The translations under genes were made by a program, and so were the position numbers. Under the pieces are notes generated by a model. It saw only the letters and a list, made by a program, of their open reading frames with translations. It was not told where the DNA came from and did not search any database. Shown piece by piece: positions 1 to 10,236 of a stretch of 64,000 bases of DNA. The DNA comes from Polynucleobacter nymphae (GTDB taxonomy: Bacteria > Pseudomonadota > Gammaproteobacteria > Burkholderiales > Burkholderiaceae), in the NCBI RefSeq assembly GCF_018882155.1, contig NZ_JACVPA010000001.1, forward strand, positions 1,364,001-1,428,000. Direction: 5' to 3'. Position 1 is the first letter of the stretch. Every line of letters begins with the position of its first letter.

Positions 1-1
1 G

Positions 2-559
2 GTTCCGGGCGTTCCGCGACAATATCGCCGCATTATGGATGGTGAAAATATTTTGATTGGTGGTAAACGGTGGCAGGTCATCATGGGATATGGCCACGCA
101 CCTGAACATGCATCACTATTTTGTAAAGACTTGGGGATCTTAATTTCTGGGGACATGCTGTTACCTCGCATCTCCACGAATGTCAGTGTGTTCGATACCG
201 ATCCAGATGCGGACCCATTAGGCCTTTATTTAGGTTCGCTGGACTACTACTTACCTTTACCTGATGAGACTTTAGTATTGCCTTCACATGGCAAACCATT
301 TACGGGTATGAAGCCACGTATTGCGCAATTAAAAGCCCATCATGACGATCGTTTAGCTGACACGCTTGGCGCATGTAAAAAACCGGCACATGCTAGAGAG
401 ATAGTGCCGGTTTTATTTAAGCGTGAATTAGATATTCATCAACTTACTTTTGCTATGGGTGAGGCTATTGCCCATCTGAATTACCTACTTCGTCGAGGTA
501 AGTTGCATCGCCAGCTTTGCGAGGACGGCGTGTTGCGGTTTTCCGTGGCTTCGCTTTGA
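2..559 (+). CDS. MBL-fold metallo-hydrolase, C-terminal part (5' end outside window)
   Basis: The reading frame is open to the left edge, so the true start lies upstream and about 185 residues are visible. The remainder shows late metallo-beta-lactamase metal motifs: G-H-A-P-E-H soon after the edge, then S-G-D, then P-S-H-G, the usual His/Asp/His metal ligands of the fold. About 75 residues without metal motifs follow, resembling the small C-terminal helical domain of proteobacterial MBL hydrolases. The substrate cannot be told; thioester or glutathione conjugates are common in the family. Its 3' end overlaps phaM tail to tail by 95 bp. Confidence 0.8.
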   Translation, partial: VPGVPRQYRRIMDGENILIGGKRWQVIMGYGHAPEHASLFCKDLGILISGDMLLPRISTNVSVFDTDPDADPLGLYLGSLDYYLPLPDETLVLPSHGKPFTGMKPRIAQLKAHHDDRLADTLGACKKPAHAREIVPVLFKRELDIHQLTFAMGEAIAHLNYLLRRGKLHRQLCEDGVLRFSVASL

Positions 560-920
560 CGCTACCTGATTTAGTGCTTGACTCTTCTTTTGGCGCAGTT
601 CCTGCCGTACTTGCTGCAGATACCGCATCGCCAAATGATTTCAGGGCCATCATCGTAGCGTGCTGCACTTCTAAGCCTTGAATGGTCGATTTGAGGATGT
701 TGAGGTTCAGATTTAGCCAGCTCTCAACACTTTTGAGGTCCTTGATACGCTTTTCTAGCTCATCAACATCTAGGCCTGGGAATGCTGATCCAAAGCCACC
801 AGCAGCCTTAGAGGCATCCGTAGTGAAGGGAAATTGGCCCGCTTGACCTGCAGCACCTTGGCCCCACATGGTTTTAAACATTTCAAGGCTTTGATTAAAT
901 TCTGGAATTGTTCCAAACAT
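465..920 (-). CDS. phaM: PhaM-like polyhydroxyalkanoate granule regulator
   Basis: A 151-residue protein whose N-terminal half (aromatic start, then W-G-Q-G and a Gly-rich stretch) and central helical part (K-S-V-E-S-W-L-N-L-N-L-N-I-L) match PhaM of Burkholderiales. In Cupriavidus, PhaM activates PHA synthase and tethers PHB granules to the nucleoid. The last third is rich in Lys, Arg and Ala (a K-P-R-K and R-R-P-R-K run), a plausible DNA-binding tail. A GGAG lies 5 nt before the ATG, so this mRNA has a leader. The coding end runs 95 bp into the opposite MBL gene. Family assignment is from sequence pattern only. Confidence 0.8.
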   Translation of the reverse strand: MFGTIPEFNQSLEMFKTMWGQGAAGQAGQFPFTTDASKAAGGFGSAFPGLDVDELEKRIKDLKSVESWLNLNLNILKSTIQGLEVQHATMMALKSFGDAVSAASTAGTAPKEESSTKSGSVKAKPRKTATRRPRKAGDATYLDEVGNSDGQ

Positions 921-994
921 ACCTGCTCCGGGTTAAATTAAAAGTGGCTTTTCCAATAGAATAAGGGATTCTAGAGATTTATCCCGGTTAATCA

Positions 995-2059
995 ATGCAA
1001 TCTAATGGTATGTCCCAGCCTTACACCCGTGGTCAGGCGCTTCCCGAGCTGCTGAAGCAGCGCATCCTGATTTTAGATGGCGCAATGGGCACAATGATTC
1101 AGCAGCATAAATTGACTGAGGCTGATTACCGTGGCTTGCCTGGCAATAGTCGCTTTGCCGATCATCCCGGAGATATCAAGGGCAATAACGAGCTCTTGGT
1201 CTTGACCCAGCCACAAATTATTAGCAAGATACATGAGCAGTATTTAGATGCGGGCGCCGACATTATTGAAACAAACACTTTTGGCGCAACTTCAGTTGCT
1301 CAAGAAGACTACAAAATGGCTGGGCTTGCGCGTGAGATGAATGAAGTTTCTGCAAAGCTTGCTCGCGCAGCTTGTGAAAAATATAGTACACCTGACAAGC
1401 CCCGTTTTGCAGCTGGAGCAATTGGCCCCACACCAAAGACAGCCAGTATTTCTCCGGATGTAAATGATCCGGGTGCGCGTAATGTCTCCTTTGATACTCT
1501 GCGCGCTTCTTATCGCGAGCAGATTGAAGGTTTGTTTGCGGGCGGTGTAGATTTGTTTTTGGTTGAAACTATTTTTGATACGCTCAATGCCAAAGCTGCG
1601 CTATTTGCGCTAGATGAATTCTTTGAAGAGACTGGTGAGCGTTTGCCAGTAATGATCTCAGGAACAGTAACAGATGCATCCGGGCGAATTTTATCTGGAC
1701 AAACCGTTGAGGCATTTTGGAATAGCTTGCGCCATATCAAGCCGCTGACATTTGGTTTGAACTGCGCCTTGGGCGCCGCTTTGATGCGTCCTTATATTGC
1801 AGAGCTTGCACGTATTTGTGATGCCGCAGTTTCTTGCTATCCAAATGCTGGCCTTCCTAATCCGATGAGCGACACTGGTTTTGATGAGACCCCAGAAATT
1901 ACTTCTAGCTTAGTAGATGGTTTTGCTAAAGATGGCTTAGTGAACTTAGTTGGCGGTTGCTGTGGCACTACGCCTGATCATATTCGCGCCATTGCTAACG
2001 CAGTTGCAAAGCGCAAGCCACGTGCTTTTTACAAAGAAAGTGCTGAGGCGTCAGCATGA
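995..2059 (+). CDS. metH: Methionine synthase part 1: homocysteine S-methyltransferase module
   Basis: Corresponds to the N-terminal homocysteine-binding barrel of cobalamin-dependent MetH. It binds Zn-homocysteine, which accepts the methyl group from methylcobalamin. The zinc ligands are visible as Cys257 (F-G-L-N-C) and Cys322-Cys323 (G-G-C-C-G-T-T). The 354 residues equal one MetH module; the rest of the enzyme is the next gene, which overlaps by 4 bp (ATGA) and is thus translationally coupled. A second in-frame ATG lies at 1010; the first was kept. The 75-bp upstream gap is too short for a cobalamin riboswitch. Confidence 0.93.
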   Translation: MQSNGMSQPYTRGQALPELLKQRILILDGAMGTMIQQHKLTEADYRGLPGNSRFADHPGDIKGNNELLVLTQPQIISKIHEQYLDAGADIIETNTFGATSVAQEDYKMAGLAREMNEVSAKLARAACEKYSTPDKPRFAAGAIGPTPKTASISPDVNDPGARNVSFDTLRASYREQIEGLFAGGVDLFLVETIFDTLNAKAALFALDEFFEETGERLPVMISGTVTDASGRILSGQTVEAFWNSLRHIKPLTFGLNCALGAALMRPYIAELARICDAAVSCYPNAGLPNPMSDTGFDETPEITSSLVDGFAKDGLVNLVGGCCGTTPDHIRAIANAVAKRKPRAFYKESAEASA

Positions 2060-4806
2060 GTAAGCTAGATAAACAAATCATTCCAGCAATGAAGCTCTCT
2101 GGGCTAGAGCCGTTTAATGTCACTGCAGTAATTGGTTTCGTGAATATTGGTGAGCGCACTAATGTCACTGGATCCAAAGCCTTTTCCCGCATGATTCTGA
2201 ATAATCAATTTGATGAGGCGCTTGTAGTTGCTCGTCAGCAGGTTGAGAATGGCGCGCAAATCATCGATATCAATATGGATGAGGCGATGTTAGATTCTGA
2301 GGCAGCGATGACGCGCTTCTTAAATCTAATCGCTTCTGAGCCTGATATTGCTCGAGTTCCAATCATGATCGACTCCTCTAAATGGAGTGTGATTGAGGCA
2401 GGCTTGAAATGTATTCAAGGTAAACCAATCGTTAATTCCATCTCCTTAAAAGAGGGCGAAGAGCCCTTTAAAAAGCAGGCGCGATTGATTCGTCGTTATG
2501 GTGCTGCTTCTGTAGTGATGGCTTTTGATGAAGTTGGTCAAGCAGACACATTCAAACGAAAAACAGAAATCTGTCAACGTTGTTATGAAATCTTAGTGAA
2601 TGAAATTGGCTTTCCTGCAGAAGATATTATTTTTGACCCGAATATTTTTGCAATTGCTACGGGTATTGAAGAGCACGATAACTACGCGGTCGACTTTATC
2701 AATGCTACCCGTTGGATAAAAGAAAATCTCCCTGGCGCTAAAGTGAGCGGCGGCGTCTCTAATGTGAGCTTCTCCTTCCGCGGCAATGATCGTGTTCGTG
2801 AAGCGATTCATACGGTATTTTTGTATCACGCGATTCAGGCTGGCATGGATATGGGCATTGTGAATGCCGGTCAGTTAGGTGTCTATGCAGATTTAGACCC
2901 AGAGCTACGCGAGCGGGTTGAAGATGTGGTTCTGAACCGTTTTAAAGAGAAAGATGGCAAAACACCCACAGAGCGCTTGCTAGATATTGCCGATCAATTT
3001 AAAGGTGGTGGCGCTAAGCAGGTTGAGAATTTAGTATGGCGTGAGGACCCCGTACGCGAACGTTTAACTCATGCACTAGTGCATGGAATTACCACTTTCA
3101 TTGAAGAAGATACAGAAGAGTTGCGCGCTGAAATTATGGGTGGGGGCGGCAGACCAATCGAAGTGATTGAAGGTCCGCTGATGGATGGCATGAATGTCGT
3201 CGGTGATTTGTTTGGCGAGGGCAAGATGTTCTTGCCGCAAGTGGTAAAAAGTGCTCGCGTAATGAAGCAAGCGGTTGCTATTCTAATTCCTTACATCGAG
3301 GAAGAAAAGCGCCTACATATTGCTGGTGGCGGTGAAGCCAAAGCTAAAGGCAAAATTGTGATGGCTACTGTCAAAGGTGATGTGCACGATATTGGAAAAA
3401 ATATTGTGACTGTCGTTTTGCAATGCAATAACTTTGAAGTCGCCAATATGGGTGTGATGGTTCCTTGTGCCGAGATTCTAAAACGTGCCAAAGAAGAGAA
3501 TGCGGATATTGTTGGACTCTCTGGTTTGATAACACCATCGCTTGAAGAAATGACTTATGTTGCTCAAGAGATGCAGCGTGATGATTATTTCCGTGAGCGT
3601 CAAATTCCATTAATGATTGGTGGTGCTACAACCTCACGTGTGCATACAGCCGTTAAGATTGCTCCGCATTATGATGGCCCAGTAGTTTACGTACCAGACG
3701 CTTCTCGCTCAGTATCGGTTGCCTCCAGTTTGCTTTCTGATGAGAGCGCCAAGAAGTTTATTCAAGATTTGCGTGACGATTATGTGCGTATTCGTGAGCA
3801 GCATGCTAATAAGAAAGCAGCACCCACAATTTCATTAGAGGCGGCCCGAAAAAATCGCGAGCTGATTGATTGGTCTTCTTATGTTCCAGAAAAGCCAAAA
3901 TTTATTGGGCGCCGTATTTTTAAAAACTTTGCAATGAGCGACATTGCAAAATATATTGACTGGACACCCTTCTTTCAGACCTGGGATCTGGCTGGTAAGT
4001 ATCCGGCCATTTTGGATGATGAGGTTGTGGGCATTGAGGCACGCAAGGTATATGAAGACGCTAAGGTATTACTTGATAAATTAATCAAGGGTCAGTGGCT
4101 GCAGGCTGATGCAGTAGTTGCCTTTTATCCTGCCAACACGATTGGTGACGATATTGTTTTATATAGTGATGAAGCGCGTGAGCATCCACTGTTTGTGTGG
4201 CATAGCCTGCGTCAACAGGCTGAGCGACCAGTGGTTGATGGCGTTCGCCGACCAAATCGTTGCTTAGCAGATTATGTTGCTCCAAAAGATTCTGGTGTAG
4301 CTGACTATCTTGGCTGTTTTGCGGTAACAACTGGCCATGGCGTAGAGAAGAAAGTTGCAGAGTTCCAAGCAAAACATGATGACTACAGCGCGATTATGTT
4401 GAAGGCTTTGGCTGATCGCTTAGCAGAAGCATTTGCTGAACTCATGCACCACCGTGTTCGAACTGATTTGTGGGGCTATGCCACAGACGAGATTTTGACA
4501 AATGATCAAATGATCAATGAAGAGTATCGCGGTATTCGTCCTGCGCCTGGATATCCTGCTTGTCCAGCTCACGAAGTCAAAAAAGATTTACTGAGAGTGA
4601 TCGGCTCTGAAGATATTGGCATGACCTTGACTGAGTCGATGGCGATGAACCCAGCTTCAAGCGTGAGCGGTTTTTATCTTGCTCATCCAGATGCTCGTTA
4701 TTTCAACGTTGGAAAAGTTTCAATTGACCAGCTTGAGGACTTGGCTAAACGCCGTGGCGAACCCATTGAAGACGTGCGCCGCCAATTAGCAAGCCTAATA
4801 GACTAA
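2056..4806 (+). CDS. metH: Methionine synthase part 2: methyl-THF, cobalamin and reactivation modules
   Basis: A 916-residue protein carrying the other three MetH modules. The methyltetrahydrofolate barrel is first ([10 protein letters not shown] near residues 31-40). The cobalamin cap and binding module follows, with the axial-ligand motif D442-V-H444-D-I-G447. The C-terminal SAM-dependent reactivation domain carries [10 protein letters not shown] at about 828-837. With the preceding gene it completes the methylation of homocysteine to methionine. No module is missing, so the split looks functional. The stop overlaps the end of the opposite DUF1840 gene by 4 bp. Confidence 0.95.
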   Translation: MSKLDKQIIPAMKLSGLEPFNVTAVIGFVNIGERTNVTGSKAFSRMILNNQFDEALVVARQQVENGAQIIDINMDEAMLDSEAAMTRFLNLIASEPDIARVPIMIDSSKWSVIEAGLKCIQGKPIVNSISLKEGEEPFKKQARLIRRYGAASVVMAFDEVGQADTFKRKTEICQRCYEILVNEIGFPAEDIIFDPNIFAIATGIEEHDNYAVDFINATRWIKENLPGAKVSGGVSNVSFSFRGNDRVREAIHTVFLYHAIQAGMDMGIVNAGQLGVYADLDPELRERVEDVVLNRFKEKDGKTPTERLLDIADQFKGGGAKQVENLVWREDPVRERLTHALVHGITTFIEEDTEELRAEIMGGGGRPIEVIEGPLMDGMNVVGDLFGEGKMFLPQVVKSARVMKQAVAILIPYIEEEKRLHIAGGGEAKAKGKIVMATVKGDVHDIGKNIVTVVLQCNNFEVANMGVMVPCAEILKRAKEENADIVGLSGLITPSLEEMTYVAQEMQRDDYFRERQIPLMIGGATTSRVHTAVKIAPHYDGPVVYVPDASRSVSVASSLLSDESAKKFIQDLRDDYVRIREQHANKKAAPTISLEAARKNRELIDWSSYVPEKPKFIGRRIFKNFAMSDIAKYIDWTPFFQTWDLAGKYPAILDDEVVGIEARKVYEDAKVLLDKLIKGQWLQADAVVAFYPANTIGDDIVLYSDEAREHPLFVWHSLRQQAERPVVDGVRRPNRCLADYVAPKDSGVADYLGCFAVTTGHGVEKKVAEFQAKHDDYSAIMLKALADRLAEAFAELMHHRVRTDLWGYATDEILTNDQMINEEYRGIRPAPGYPACPAHEVKKDLLRVIGSEDIGMTLTESMAMNPASSVSGFYLAHPDARYFNVGKVSIDQLEDLAKRRGEPIEDVRRQLASLID

Positions 4807-5120
4807 ACACCCCACATGATGGGCTCATGTTTGCCATTGGCCTGCTTCATGAGTTCTAGAAAAGGATAGGCTCGTTGTCCAAGGCGATCAGCCAGCTTAA
4901 CCTTTTCGCCACCATCTTTACCGCCCCCTTGAACTTTGGAGCGCTCTTCTAGATCTTTGAGGATGGCAGTTTCTAGAGTAGTAATGAGAGTAGGAAGATG
5001 CTCAACTGTCAAAATTCCGCGGGGCTCTAATGGGCGACCTAAAATACCAAAGATCCGCATCGTTAGATCAGCCAGCATAATGACATCTGGACCGGCTTTT
5101 GAGCGAAATTGATAGATCAT
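4803..5120 (-). CDS. DUF1840 domain-containing protein
   Basis: A 105-residue soluble protein whose N-terminus (M-I-Y-Q-F-R-S-K-A, then V-I-M-L-A, then L-G-R-P and R-G-I) fits the DUF1840 family of betaproteobacteria. No function is known for the family. The C-terminal half is charged and has a Gly-Gly-Lys run, with no catalytic motif I can name. It is divergent from argS over 35 bp. A TAAGCT hexamer ends exactly 6 nt before the ATG, part of the leaderless pattern in this window. Confidence 0.8.
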   Translation of the reverse strand: MIYQFRSKAGPDVIMLADLTMRIFGILGRPLEPRGILTVEHLPTLITTLETAILKDLEERSKVQGGGKDGGEKVKLADRLGQRAYPFLELMKQANGKHEPIMWGV

Positions 5121-5126
5121 TTTGAT

Positions 5127-5132
5127 AGCTTA
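5127..5132 (-). promoter_or_regulatory. -10-like hexamer, leaderless position, DUF1840 gene
   Basis: TAAGCT on the minus strand with 6 nt (ATCAAA) to the start codon at 5120. It matches TANNNT but is weaker than the others in this window. A start site 7 nt downstream of the hexamer would fall on the A of the ATG. Confidence 0.35.
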
Positions 5133-5155
5133 CCACCTGATAAACTCACTCTTCT

Positions 5156-6883
5156 ATGTTGTCGACCAATAAAAATCGTTTAATTGAGATGCTTGGCAGT
5201 GCCCTTGGAAGCCTTGCTCAAGAGCGTGGCTTAGAGAAGCCTTCTGCGCCCCGTTTGGAGCGTCCTAAGGCTGTTGATCATGGTGATGTCGCCTGTAATA
5301 TTGCACTTCAGTTATCCAAGGCTTGGAAGCTCAATCCTAGAGAGTTGGCTCAGGCCTTAGTTGAGCGTCTGCAAAAAGAGTCGGGTTATGACAAGCTCAT
5401 CGCCTCTTGTGAAATAGCGGGCCCTGGGTTCATTAACTTCCGCCTAAGTAATGCTGCTAAAACAGCGGTAGTCAATGAGGTTCTCACTGAAGGCTCTCAT
5501 TTTGGCGAGCTTGCGAAAGAGCAGGCTCCGGTTGCAAGCGCCATGATTGAGTTTGTTTCAGCAAATCCTACCGGCCCCTTGCATGTAGGTCACGGTAGGC
5601 AAGCGGCGCTTGGTGATGCCCTGGCAAATTTATTAGCCACCCAAGGAATCAAAGTACATCGTGAGTTTTATTACAACGATGCTGGTGTGCAAATTGCCAA
5701 TTTGGCTTTATCTGTTCAAGCCCGTTTACATGGCTTAAAGCCTGGCGAAGCAGCTTGGCCAGAGCAGGCTTATAACGGTGAATACATTGCTGAGATTGCG
5801 GCTGCTTTTAAGGCCTCTCCAGAATATCAAGATGATCTTGAGGCTATTCGGCAATTTGCAGTTGCTTATTTACGTCATGAGCAAGACATCGATTTAAAAA
5901 CCTTTGGCGTTCAATTCGATTGCTACTATTTAGAATCCTCTTTGTATACCGATGGCAGTGTTGCAAAAATTGTGAGTGATTTGCAAAGCATTAATAAGAC
6001 TTATGAATCTGAAGGTGCATTGTGGTTAAAAACGACAGATGATGGCGATGATAAAGATCGCGTGATGCGCAAGTCTGATGGGACCTTTACCTACTTCGTG
6101 CCTGATGTGGCGTATCACACTAGCAAGTGGAGTCGTGGTTTCCATAAAGTGATTAATGTTCAAGGTAGTGACCACCATGGCACGATAGCCCGTGTCCGCT
6201 CTGGCTTGCAGGGTGTAGCACAAAAGCGTGGCTGGGATATTCCGAAGACTTATCCAGATTATGTTTTGCATAAGATGGTGACCGTCATGCGCAATGGTGA
6301 AGAGGTCAAAATTTCTAAGCGCGCTGGTTCATACGTCACCGTACGTGATTTGGTTGAGTGGTCTGGCGGTGTGACTCCTGAGATGAGCCCAGCAGAAAGA
6401 GAATTGGCACTACAACGTGGTCGAGATGCAGTGCGCTTTTTCTTGATCTCACGCAAAGCAGATACTGAATTCGTTTTCGATATCGATTTAGCTCTACAGC
6501 AAAATGATGAAAACCCAGTGTTCTATGTTCAGTATGCGCATGCGCGCATTAACTCAATCTTGCAGCAATGGGGTGGACAAATTTCTGACTTACCCTCTGC
6601 CGACTTGTCTTTATTACAGAGTAAAGCTTCAGATCATTTATTGCGCCGTTTAGCTGAGTATCCCGAGGTACTGACAGATGCTGCGGCCGAGTTGGCTCCC
6701 CATGCTCTCGCTTTCTATTTGCGAGATCTTGCAGGGGATTTTCATACCTTCTATAACGCAGACCGCGTGCTGGTGGATGATCAAAACCTTAAGGTAGCTC
6801 GCTTAGCGCTACTATTGGCTACGCGCCAAGTGCTGCAAAATGGTTTAAAAGTATTAGGGGTATCTGCGCCCGCTAAGATGTAG
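5156..6883 (+). CDS. argS: Arginyl-tRNA synthetase
   Basis: Class I synthetase that charges tRNA-Arg with arginine. The HIGH signature appears as H143-V-G-H146, directly after the S-A-N-P-T-G-P motif typical of ArgRS. The KMSKS equivalent is V-K-I-S-K-R-A-G-S in the middle of the protein, and the C-terminal DALR anticodon-binding part has Y-A-H-A-R. At 575 residues it is full length. A TAAACT lies 9 nt before the ATG, so the leader would be at most a few nucleotides. No SD is visible. Followed by the SPOR-domain gene after 38 bp. Confidence 0.97.
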   Translation: MLSTNKNRLIEMLGSALGSLAQERGLEKPSAPRLERPKAVDHGDVACNIALQLSKAWKLNPRELAQALVERLQKESGYDKLIASCEIAGPGFINFRLSNAAKTAVVNEVLTEGSHFGELAKEQAPVASAMIEFVSANPTGPLHVGHGRQAALGDALANLLATQGIKVHREFYYNDAGVQIANLALSVQARLHGLKPGEAAWPEQAYNGEYIAEIAAAFKASPEYQDDLEAIRQFAVAYLRHEQDIDLKTFGVQFDCYYLESSLYTDGSVAKIVSDLQSINKTYESEGALWLKTTDDGDDKDRVMRKSDGTFTYFVPDVAYHTSKWSRGFHKVINVQGSDHHGTIARVRSGLQGVAQKRGWDIPKTYPDYVLHKMVTVMRNGEEVKISKRAGSYVTVRDLVEWSGGVTPEMSPAERELALQRGRDAVRFFLISRKADTEFVFDIDLALQQNDENPVFYVQYAHARINSILQQWGGQISDLPSADLSLLQSKASDHLLRRLAEYPEVLTDAAAELAPHALAFYLRDLAGDFHTFYNADRVLVDDQNLKVARLALLLATRQVLQNGLKVLGVSAPAKM

Positions 6884-6921
6884 TAGCAGGGTATGCAGTG
6901 AAAAGGTAAGATGAGGCAATC

Positions 6922-7521
6922 ATGAAAAAACCGAATCAACAAACTGGTTTCATAAAGATCGAAGATAAAAACGCCCAATACGGCGGTACTATCTTAGGTT
7001 TTGTTTTGGGCTTAGGAGTAGGTTTAGGCATTGCATTTGTAATTGCCTTTTACCTTTCTAAAAACACGCCTCAAGAAAGACCTGGGGTTCGTGCACCCAA
7101 TTTACCCTTAACAATCAAACCCTTTAGCACGCCTACTGAAGGTGAGACTACAGCCCCTGTTGAGCAATTAGATTTGAATAAACCCCTACAAGGCAAGTCG
7201 CCTGCCGCTGCCCCATCTGATCCGATTACGGATTTGGTAAACAGCAAGAAGTCAGTTGAAACCACGCCCGCTCCAAAATCGGATGCAATTTATTTCTTGC
7301 AAGTAGGCGCATTTGTAAAACGTGCTGATGCTGATGCACAAAAAGCAAATTTAGCCATTCAAGGAATTCAGACGCAATTAAGTGAAGTTACCGCCGATGG
7401 AAATACCCTATGGCGTGTCCGTGTTGGGCCCTATAACAGCCCTGAAGAAAGCAATCCTGTGCGCGATAAGTTGAACGGCATAGGCATTAAACCAACCTTA
7501 ATTAAGTCTAGCAAATCATGA
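6922..7521 (+). CDS. SPOR domain protein, FtsN-like
   Basis: A 199-residue single-pass inner-membrane protein. There is a short cytoplasmic N-terminus, a Gly-rich transmembrane helix at about residues 20-44, a Pro/Thr-rich periplasmic linker, and a C-terminal SPOR domain from about residue 120 (Y-F-L-Q-V-G-A-F, later W-R-V-R-V-G-P-Y). SPOR domains bind denuded peptidoglycan at the septum, so a cell division role like that of FtsN is inferred. It lies between argS and dsbA and overlaps dsbA by 4 bp, a common betaproteobacterial order. Confidence 0.85.
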   Translation: MKKPNQQTGFIKIEDKNAQYGGTILGFVLGLGVGLGIAFVIAFYLSKNTPQERPGVRAPNLPLTIKPFSTPTEGETTAPVEQLDLNKPLQGKSPAAAPSDPITDLVNSKKSVETTPAPKSDAIYFLQVGAFVKRADADAQKANLAIQGIQTQLSEVTADGNTLWRVRVGPYNSPEESNPVRDKLNGIGIKPTLIKSSKS

Positions 7522-8165
7522 TCTCATTTAGCAAAAGAGTATTTACATTACTGACATTGTTTTGTCTTAGCGCAACTGTGGCTGCACAAGGTCAAAAGAT
7601 TGAAGAAGGGTTTGATTACCGCATCCTGCCGATTGCGCAGCCCCTTGAGTCAAAGGGCAAAGTAGAGGTTATTGAGTTCTTTTGGTATGGCTGTCCTCAT
7701 TGCTATGACTTTGAACCAGAGCTTAGTAGCTGGGTAAAGCGTCAGCCCAAGGATGTCGTTTTCAGTAGAGTGCCAGTTGCATTTCGTGAGGACCTTATGC
7801 CACATAGCCAATTATTCTATGCACTTGAGGCAATGGGGAAGGGCGATGCTCTGAATGAAAAAGTCATGTATGCCATACATAAAGAGAACAAGCGTTTATT
7901 GACTGAGCCAGAGATTGTGGATTGGGTTGCATCTCAAGGTGTGGATCGCAATACTTTCTTAGCTACTTATCGCTCTTTTGCTGTAGTTTCTAAGGCGCGA
8001 GCATCAAAACAATTGGCAGAGGCCTATCGTATTGATGGCGTACCAACGATTGTGATGCAAGGCAGGTACGTGACTTCCCCTTCAATTGCCGGGACTAAGG
8101 CAAAGGCAATAGCGGTAATGGACTATCTTGAAGAAAAAATCCGTAAAGATAAATACAAGCAGTAA
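7518..8165 (+). CDS. dsbA: Thiol:disulfide interchange protein DsbA
   Basis: Periplasmic oxidase that introduces disulfides into secreted proteins. A signal peptide covers about residues 1-23 (hydrophobic, ending A-A-Q). The thioredoxin-like active site is C59-P-H-C62 in F-W-Y-G-C-P-H-C-Y, and the cis-proline loop is G-V-P-T-I-V. At 215 residues the length is typical. The start overlaps the SPOR gene stop (ATGA), so the two are co-translated. The gene converges on the SDR gene, with 5 bp between them and no obvious hairpin terminator. Confidence 0.95.
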   Translation: MISFSKRVFTLLTLFCLSATVAAQGQKIEEGFDYRILPIAQPLESKGKVEVIEFFWYGCPHCYDFEPELSSWVKRQPKDVVFSRVPVAFREDLMPHSQLFYALEAMGKGDALNEKVMYAIHKENKRLLTEPEIVDWVASQGVDRNTFLATYRSFAVVSKARASKQLAEAYRIDGVPTIVMQGRYVTSPSIAGTKAKAIAVMDYLEEKIRKDKYKQ

Positions 8166-8170
8166 TTGCT

Positions 8171-8947
8171 TTAGATTTTGACGAAGCGGCGCACTATCCA
8201 AAAGTAAACTGGATAAGGGAGGATTCTCAGAAATTTTAGGAACCTCGAAAATCTCTTGGGGAAGTGGATGTCAAACTCACCATTCTCAATGCCGCTTAAA
8301 ATTTCAGTAGCAGCTTCTTGCGCACTTATTAAGGCAGGCATTTCAAAATCATTTTGAGCCGTTGCCTCGGTAGCCACAAAGCCTGGAGAAATCATATGAA
8401 CGCTAATCCCCTGAGGGAGTAGATCATAGTAAAGGGTCTCGCAGAAATTGATGATCGCTGCCTTACTGGGCCCATATGCCAAAGCCTTGGGAAGGCCGCT
8501 GTAGCCTGCAACACTACCGACTATAGCAATGTGACCTGCATGCGCTTTGAGCATCTCAGGTAGCACTAGCGCAACAGCCCTCATTGGACCTAGTAAGTTT
8601 GCATCAATGATTTGTTCTGCAACATCAATATCAAAGTTGTCTGCGCGCAGCGGCGAATAAACACCAGATGAAAAGAGTAATAAATCAATTCCACCCCAGC
8701 TGCTTAGAATTGACTGGTAACTATTTTTGAGTTGAGAGTCATCGGTTACATCTAGTGGCAATACCAATGTTTGCCCTGGATTTCCAAGTGCTGCTAGTGG
8801 GTTTAGGCGTTCAACTCTTCGGCTAGAAAGAGCTACTTTAGCCCCGGCTTTAATTAATGCTTGAGCACAAGCCTCACCAATTCCACTGGAGGCGCCGATT
8901 AGCCAGACACGTTTTCCTGAGAAGCTTTCAATTCCTCTTTGCTTCAT
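8171..8947 (-). CDS. SDR family oxidoreductase
   Basis: Classical short-chain dehydrogenase of 258 residues. The NAD(P)-binding motif is G18-A-S-S-G-I-G24, and the catalytic set is Ser145, Tyr158 and Lys162 (Y-G-P-S-K). The last 30 residues are basic and hydrophobic (F-L-K-F-L-R-I-L-P-Y-P-V-Y-F-W-I-V), suggesting membrane attachment, as in SDRs acting on lipids. It is the last gene of the five-gene leftward operon and overlaps the CFA-synthase-like gene by 4 bp. The substrate is unknown; an oxidised or modified acyl chain is only an inference from context. Confidence 0.85.
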   Translation of the reverse strand: MKQRGIESFSGKRVWLIGASSGIGEACAQALIKAGAKVALSSRRVERLNPLAALGNPGQTLVLPLDVTDDSQLKNSYQSILSSWGGIDLLLFSSGVYSPLRADNFDIDVAEQIIDANLLGPMRAVALVLPEMLKAHAGHIAIVGSVAGYSGLPKALAYGPSKAAIINFCETLYYDLLPQGISVHMISPGFVATEATAQNDFEMPALISAQEAATEILSGIENGEFDIHFPKRFSRFLKFLRILPYPVYFWIVRRFVKI

Positions 8948-10236
8948 ATCCTAAGAGCATTTGATGATGAATTGGTAGGATGATGGCTCAGCGTGAATTG
9001 CACAACATCAATATTGCGCTCTGCAAATCCAGCAGCACAATACATGAGATAGAAATTCCAGAGCCGGATAAAGGTTTCATCAAAACCTAGGCGTTGAACT
9101 TCATCAAGCTTCTGATTGAAATTGTCTCGCCACAGGCAAAGTGTTTTGGCGTAGTCAGCGCCAAAAGCAAATTCACCTTCAATTTGAAGCCCAGCCTTGG
9201 CAGCGCTTTCTTTAAAGCTAGTTCGCGAAGGTAGCATGCCCCCGGGGAAGACGTACTGCTGAATAAAATCAGTATTGTGACGGTAACGGTCAAAGAGCTC
9301 TTCGGCAATCACAATGGTTTGAATACATGCTTTGCCGCCAGCCTTAAGACATTTGGCAATCGTTTGAAAATACTCTGGCCAATGCTTTTCGCCAACTGCT
9401 TCAAACATTTCTACAGAGGCAATGCCCTCAAATTGTTCTTGGCAATCGCGATAGTCCTGAAGTCGAACTTCAAAAGGCTTCACTTGCTCGATTTGAGACT
9501 GAATCTTTTGCAGTCTATCTTCAGCGAATACTTTTTGCTCTGTGGAAAGAGTTAGTCCAGTAATTGCAATATTGTTACGCAGAGCTTCTTCCATAACGCC
9601 ACCCCAACCACAACCGATTTCTAAAACATGGTCCCCAGGCTTAGTATCGAGTGACTGCAGTATGCGTGCGATTTTGGCACGTTGCGCATCAGCGAGAGAT
9701 TGTTTCTCACCCTCCGAAAACCAAGCGCTAGAGTAACTCATGGTGGGGTCTAGCCATAAAGTATAAAAAGCATTCCCTAAGTCATAGTGCGCATGAATAT
9801 TCTTGCGACTGCCGTTTTTGCTGTTATCACGCAACCAATGCCTGATACGGTAAAGAATAGAGCCATACCAGCTGCCATAAATTACTTTTTCTAGAATTGT
9901 GCGATTTCGAATTGCAAGCTCTAAAATAGTTTTGAGGTCTGGGGTGTTCCATTCTCCGCGGATATAGCTTTCAGCAAAGCCAATATCTCCATGAGACAGT
10001 ACCTGTTTAAATACAGACCAATCTAAGATCTGAATCTCAGCATGCAATGCATCTGATTTATTGCCAAACTCTCGGATATTGCCGTCAGGCAGAGTCATCT
10101 TAAGGTGGCCGCTACTCAGTTGAGATAGGAGGCTTAATAGGGTTTCTGTTCCAAGGCGAGATTTACGTGCTTGAGCGCGGCTTTGTGGCCTTGCAAAATT
10201 CAGGCGTGAGAGTAAGGATTGTCCAGGACGATTCAT
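8944..10236 (-). CDS. Cyclopropane-fatty-acyl-phospholipid synthase family methyltransferase
   Basis: SAM-dependent enzyme that methylates or cyclopropanates unsaturated acyl chains in membrane phospholipids. The SAM motif V-L-E-I-G-C-G-W-G lies at about residues 204-212, preceded by the family signature H-A-H-Y-D-L-G-N-A-F-Y around 148-158 and M-S-Y-S. At 430 residues it is near the usual size. It sits in an operon with DUF1365 and FAD-oxidoreductase genes, a trio found repeatedly in proteobacteria. Because of these partners it may make a modified acyl chain other than simple cyclopropane, so no symbol is given. Confidence 0.88.
   Translation of the reverse strand: MNRPGQSLLSRLNFARPQSRAQARKSRLGTETLLSLLSQLSSGHLKMTLPDGNIREFGNKSDALHAEIQILDWSVFKQVLSHGDIGFAESYIRGEWNTPDLKTILELAIRNRTILEKVIYGSWYGSILYRIRHWLRDNSKNGSRKNIHAHYDLGNAFYTLWLDPTMSYSSAWFSEGEKQSLADAQRAKIARILQSLDTKPGDHVLEIGCGWGGVMEEALRNNIAITGLTLSTEQKVFAEDRLQKIQSQIEQVKPFEVRLQDYRDCQEQFEGIASVEMFEAVGEKHWPEYFQTIAKCLKAGGKACIQTIVIAEELFDRYRHNTDFIQQYVFPGGMLPSRTSFKESAAKAGLQIEGEFAFGADYAKTLCLWRDNFNQKLDEVQRLGFDETFIRLWNFYLMYCAAGFAERNIDVVQFTLSHHPTNSSSNALRI

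Noticed and set aside
921..994. Cobalamin or SAM riboswitch upstream of split metH
   Set aside because: Only 74 bp separate phaM and metH, with no B12-box or SAM riboswitch pattern visible.
2050..2062. Frameshift or pseudogene explanation of split metH
   Set aside because: The ATGA junction lies between modules, both parts carry complete motifs, and split MetH is known in related bacteria.
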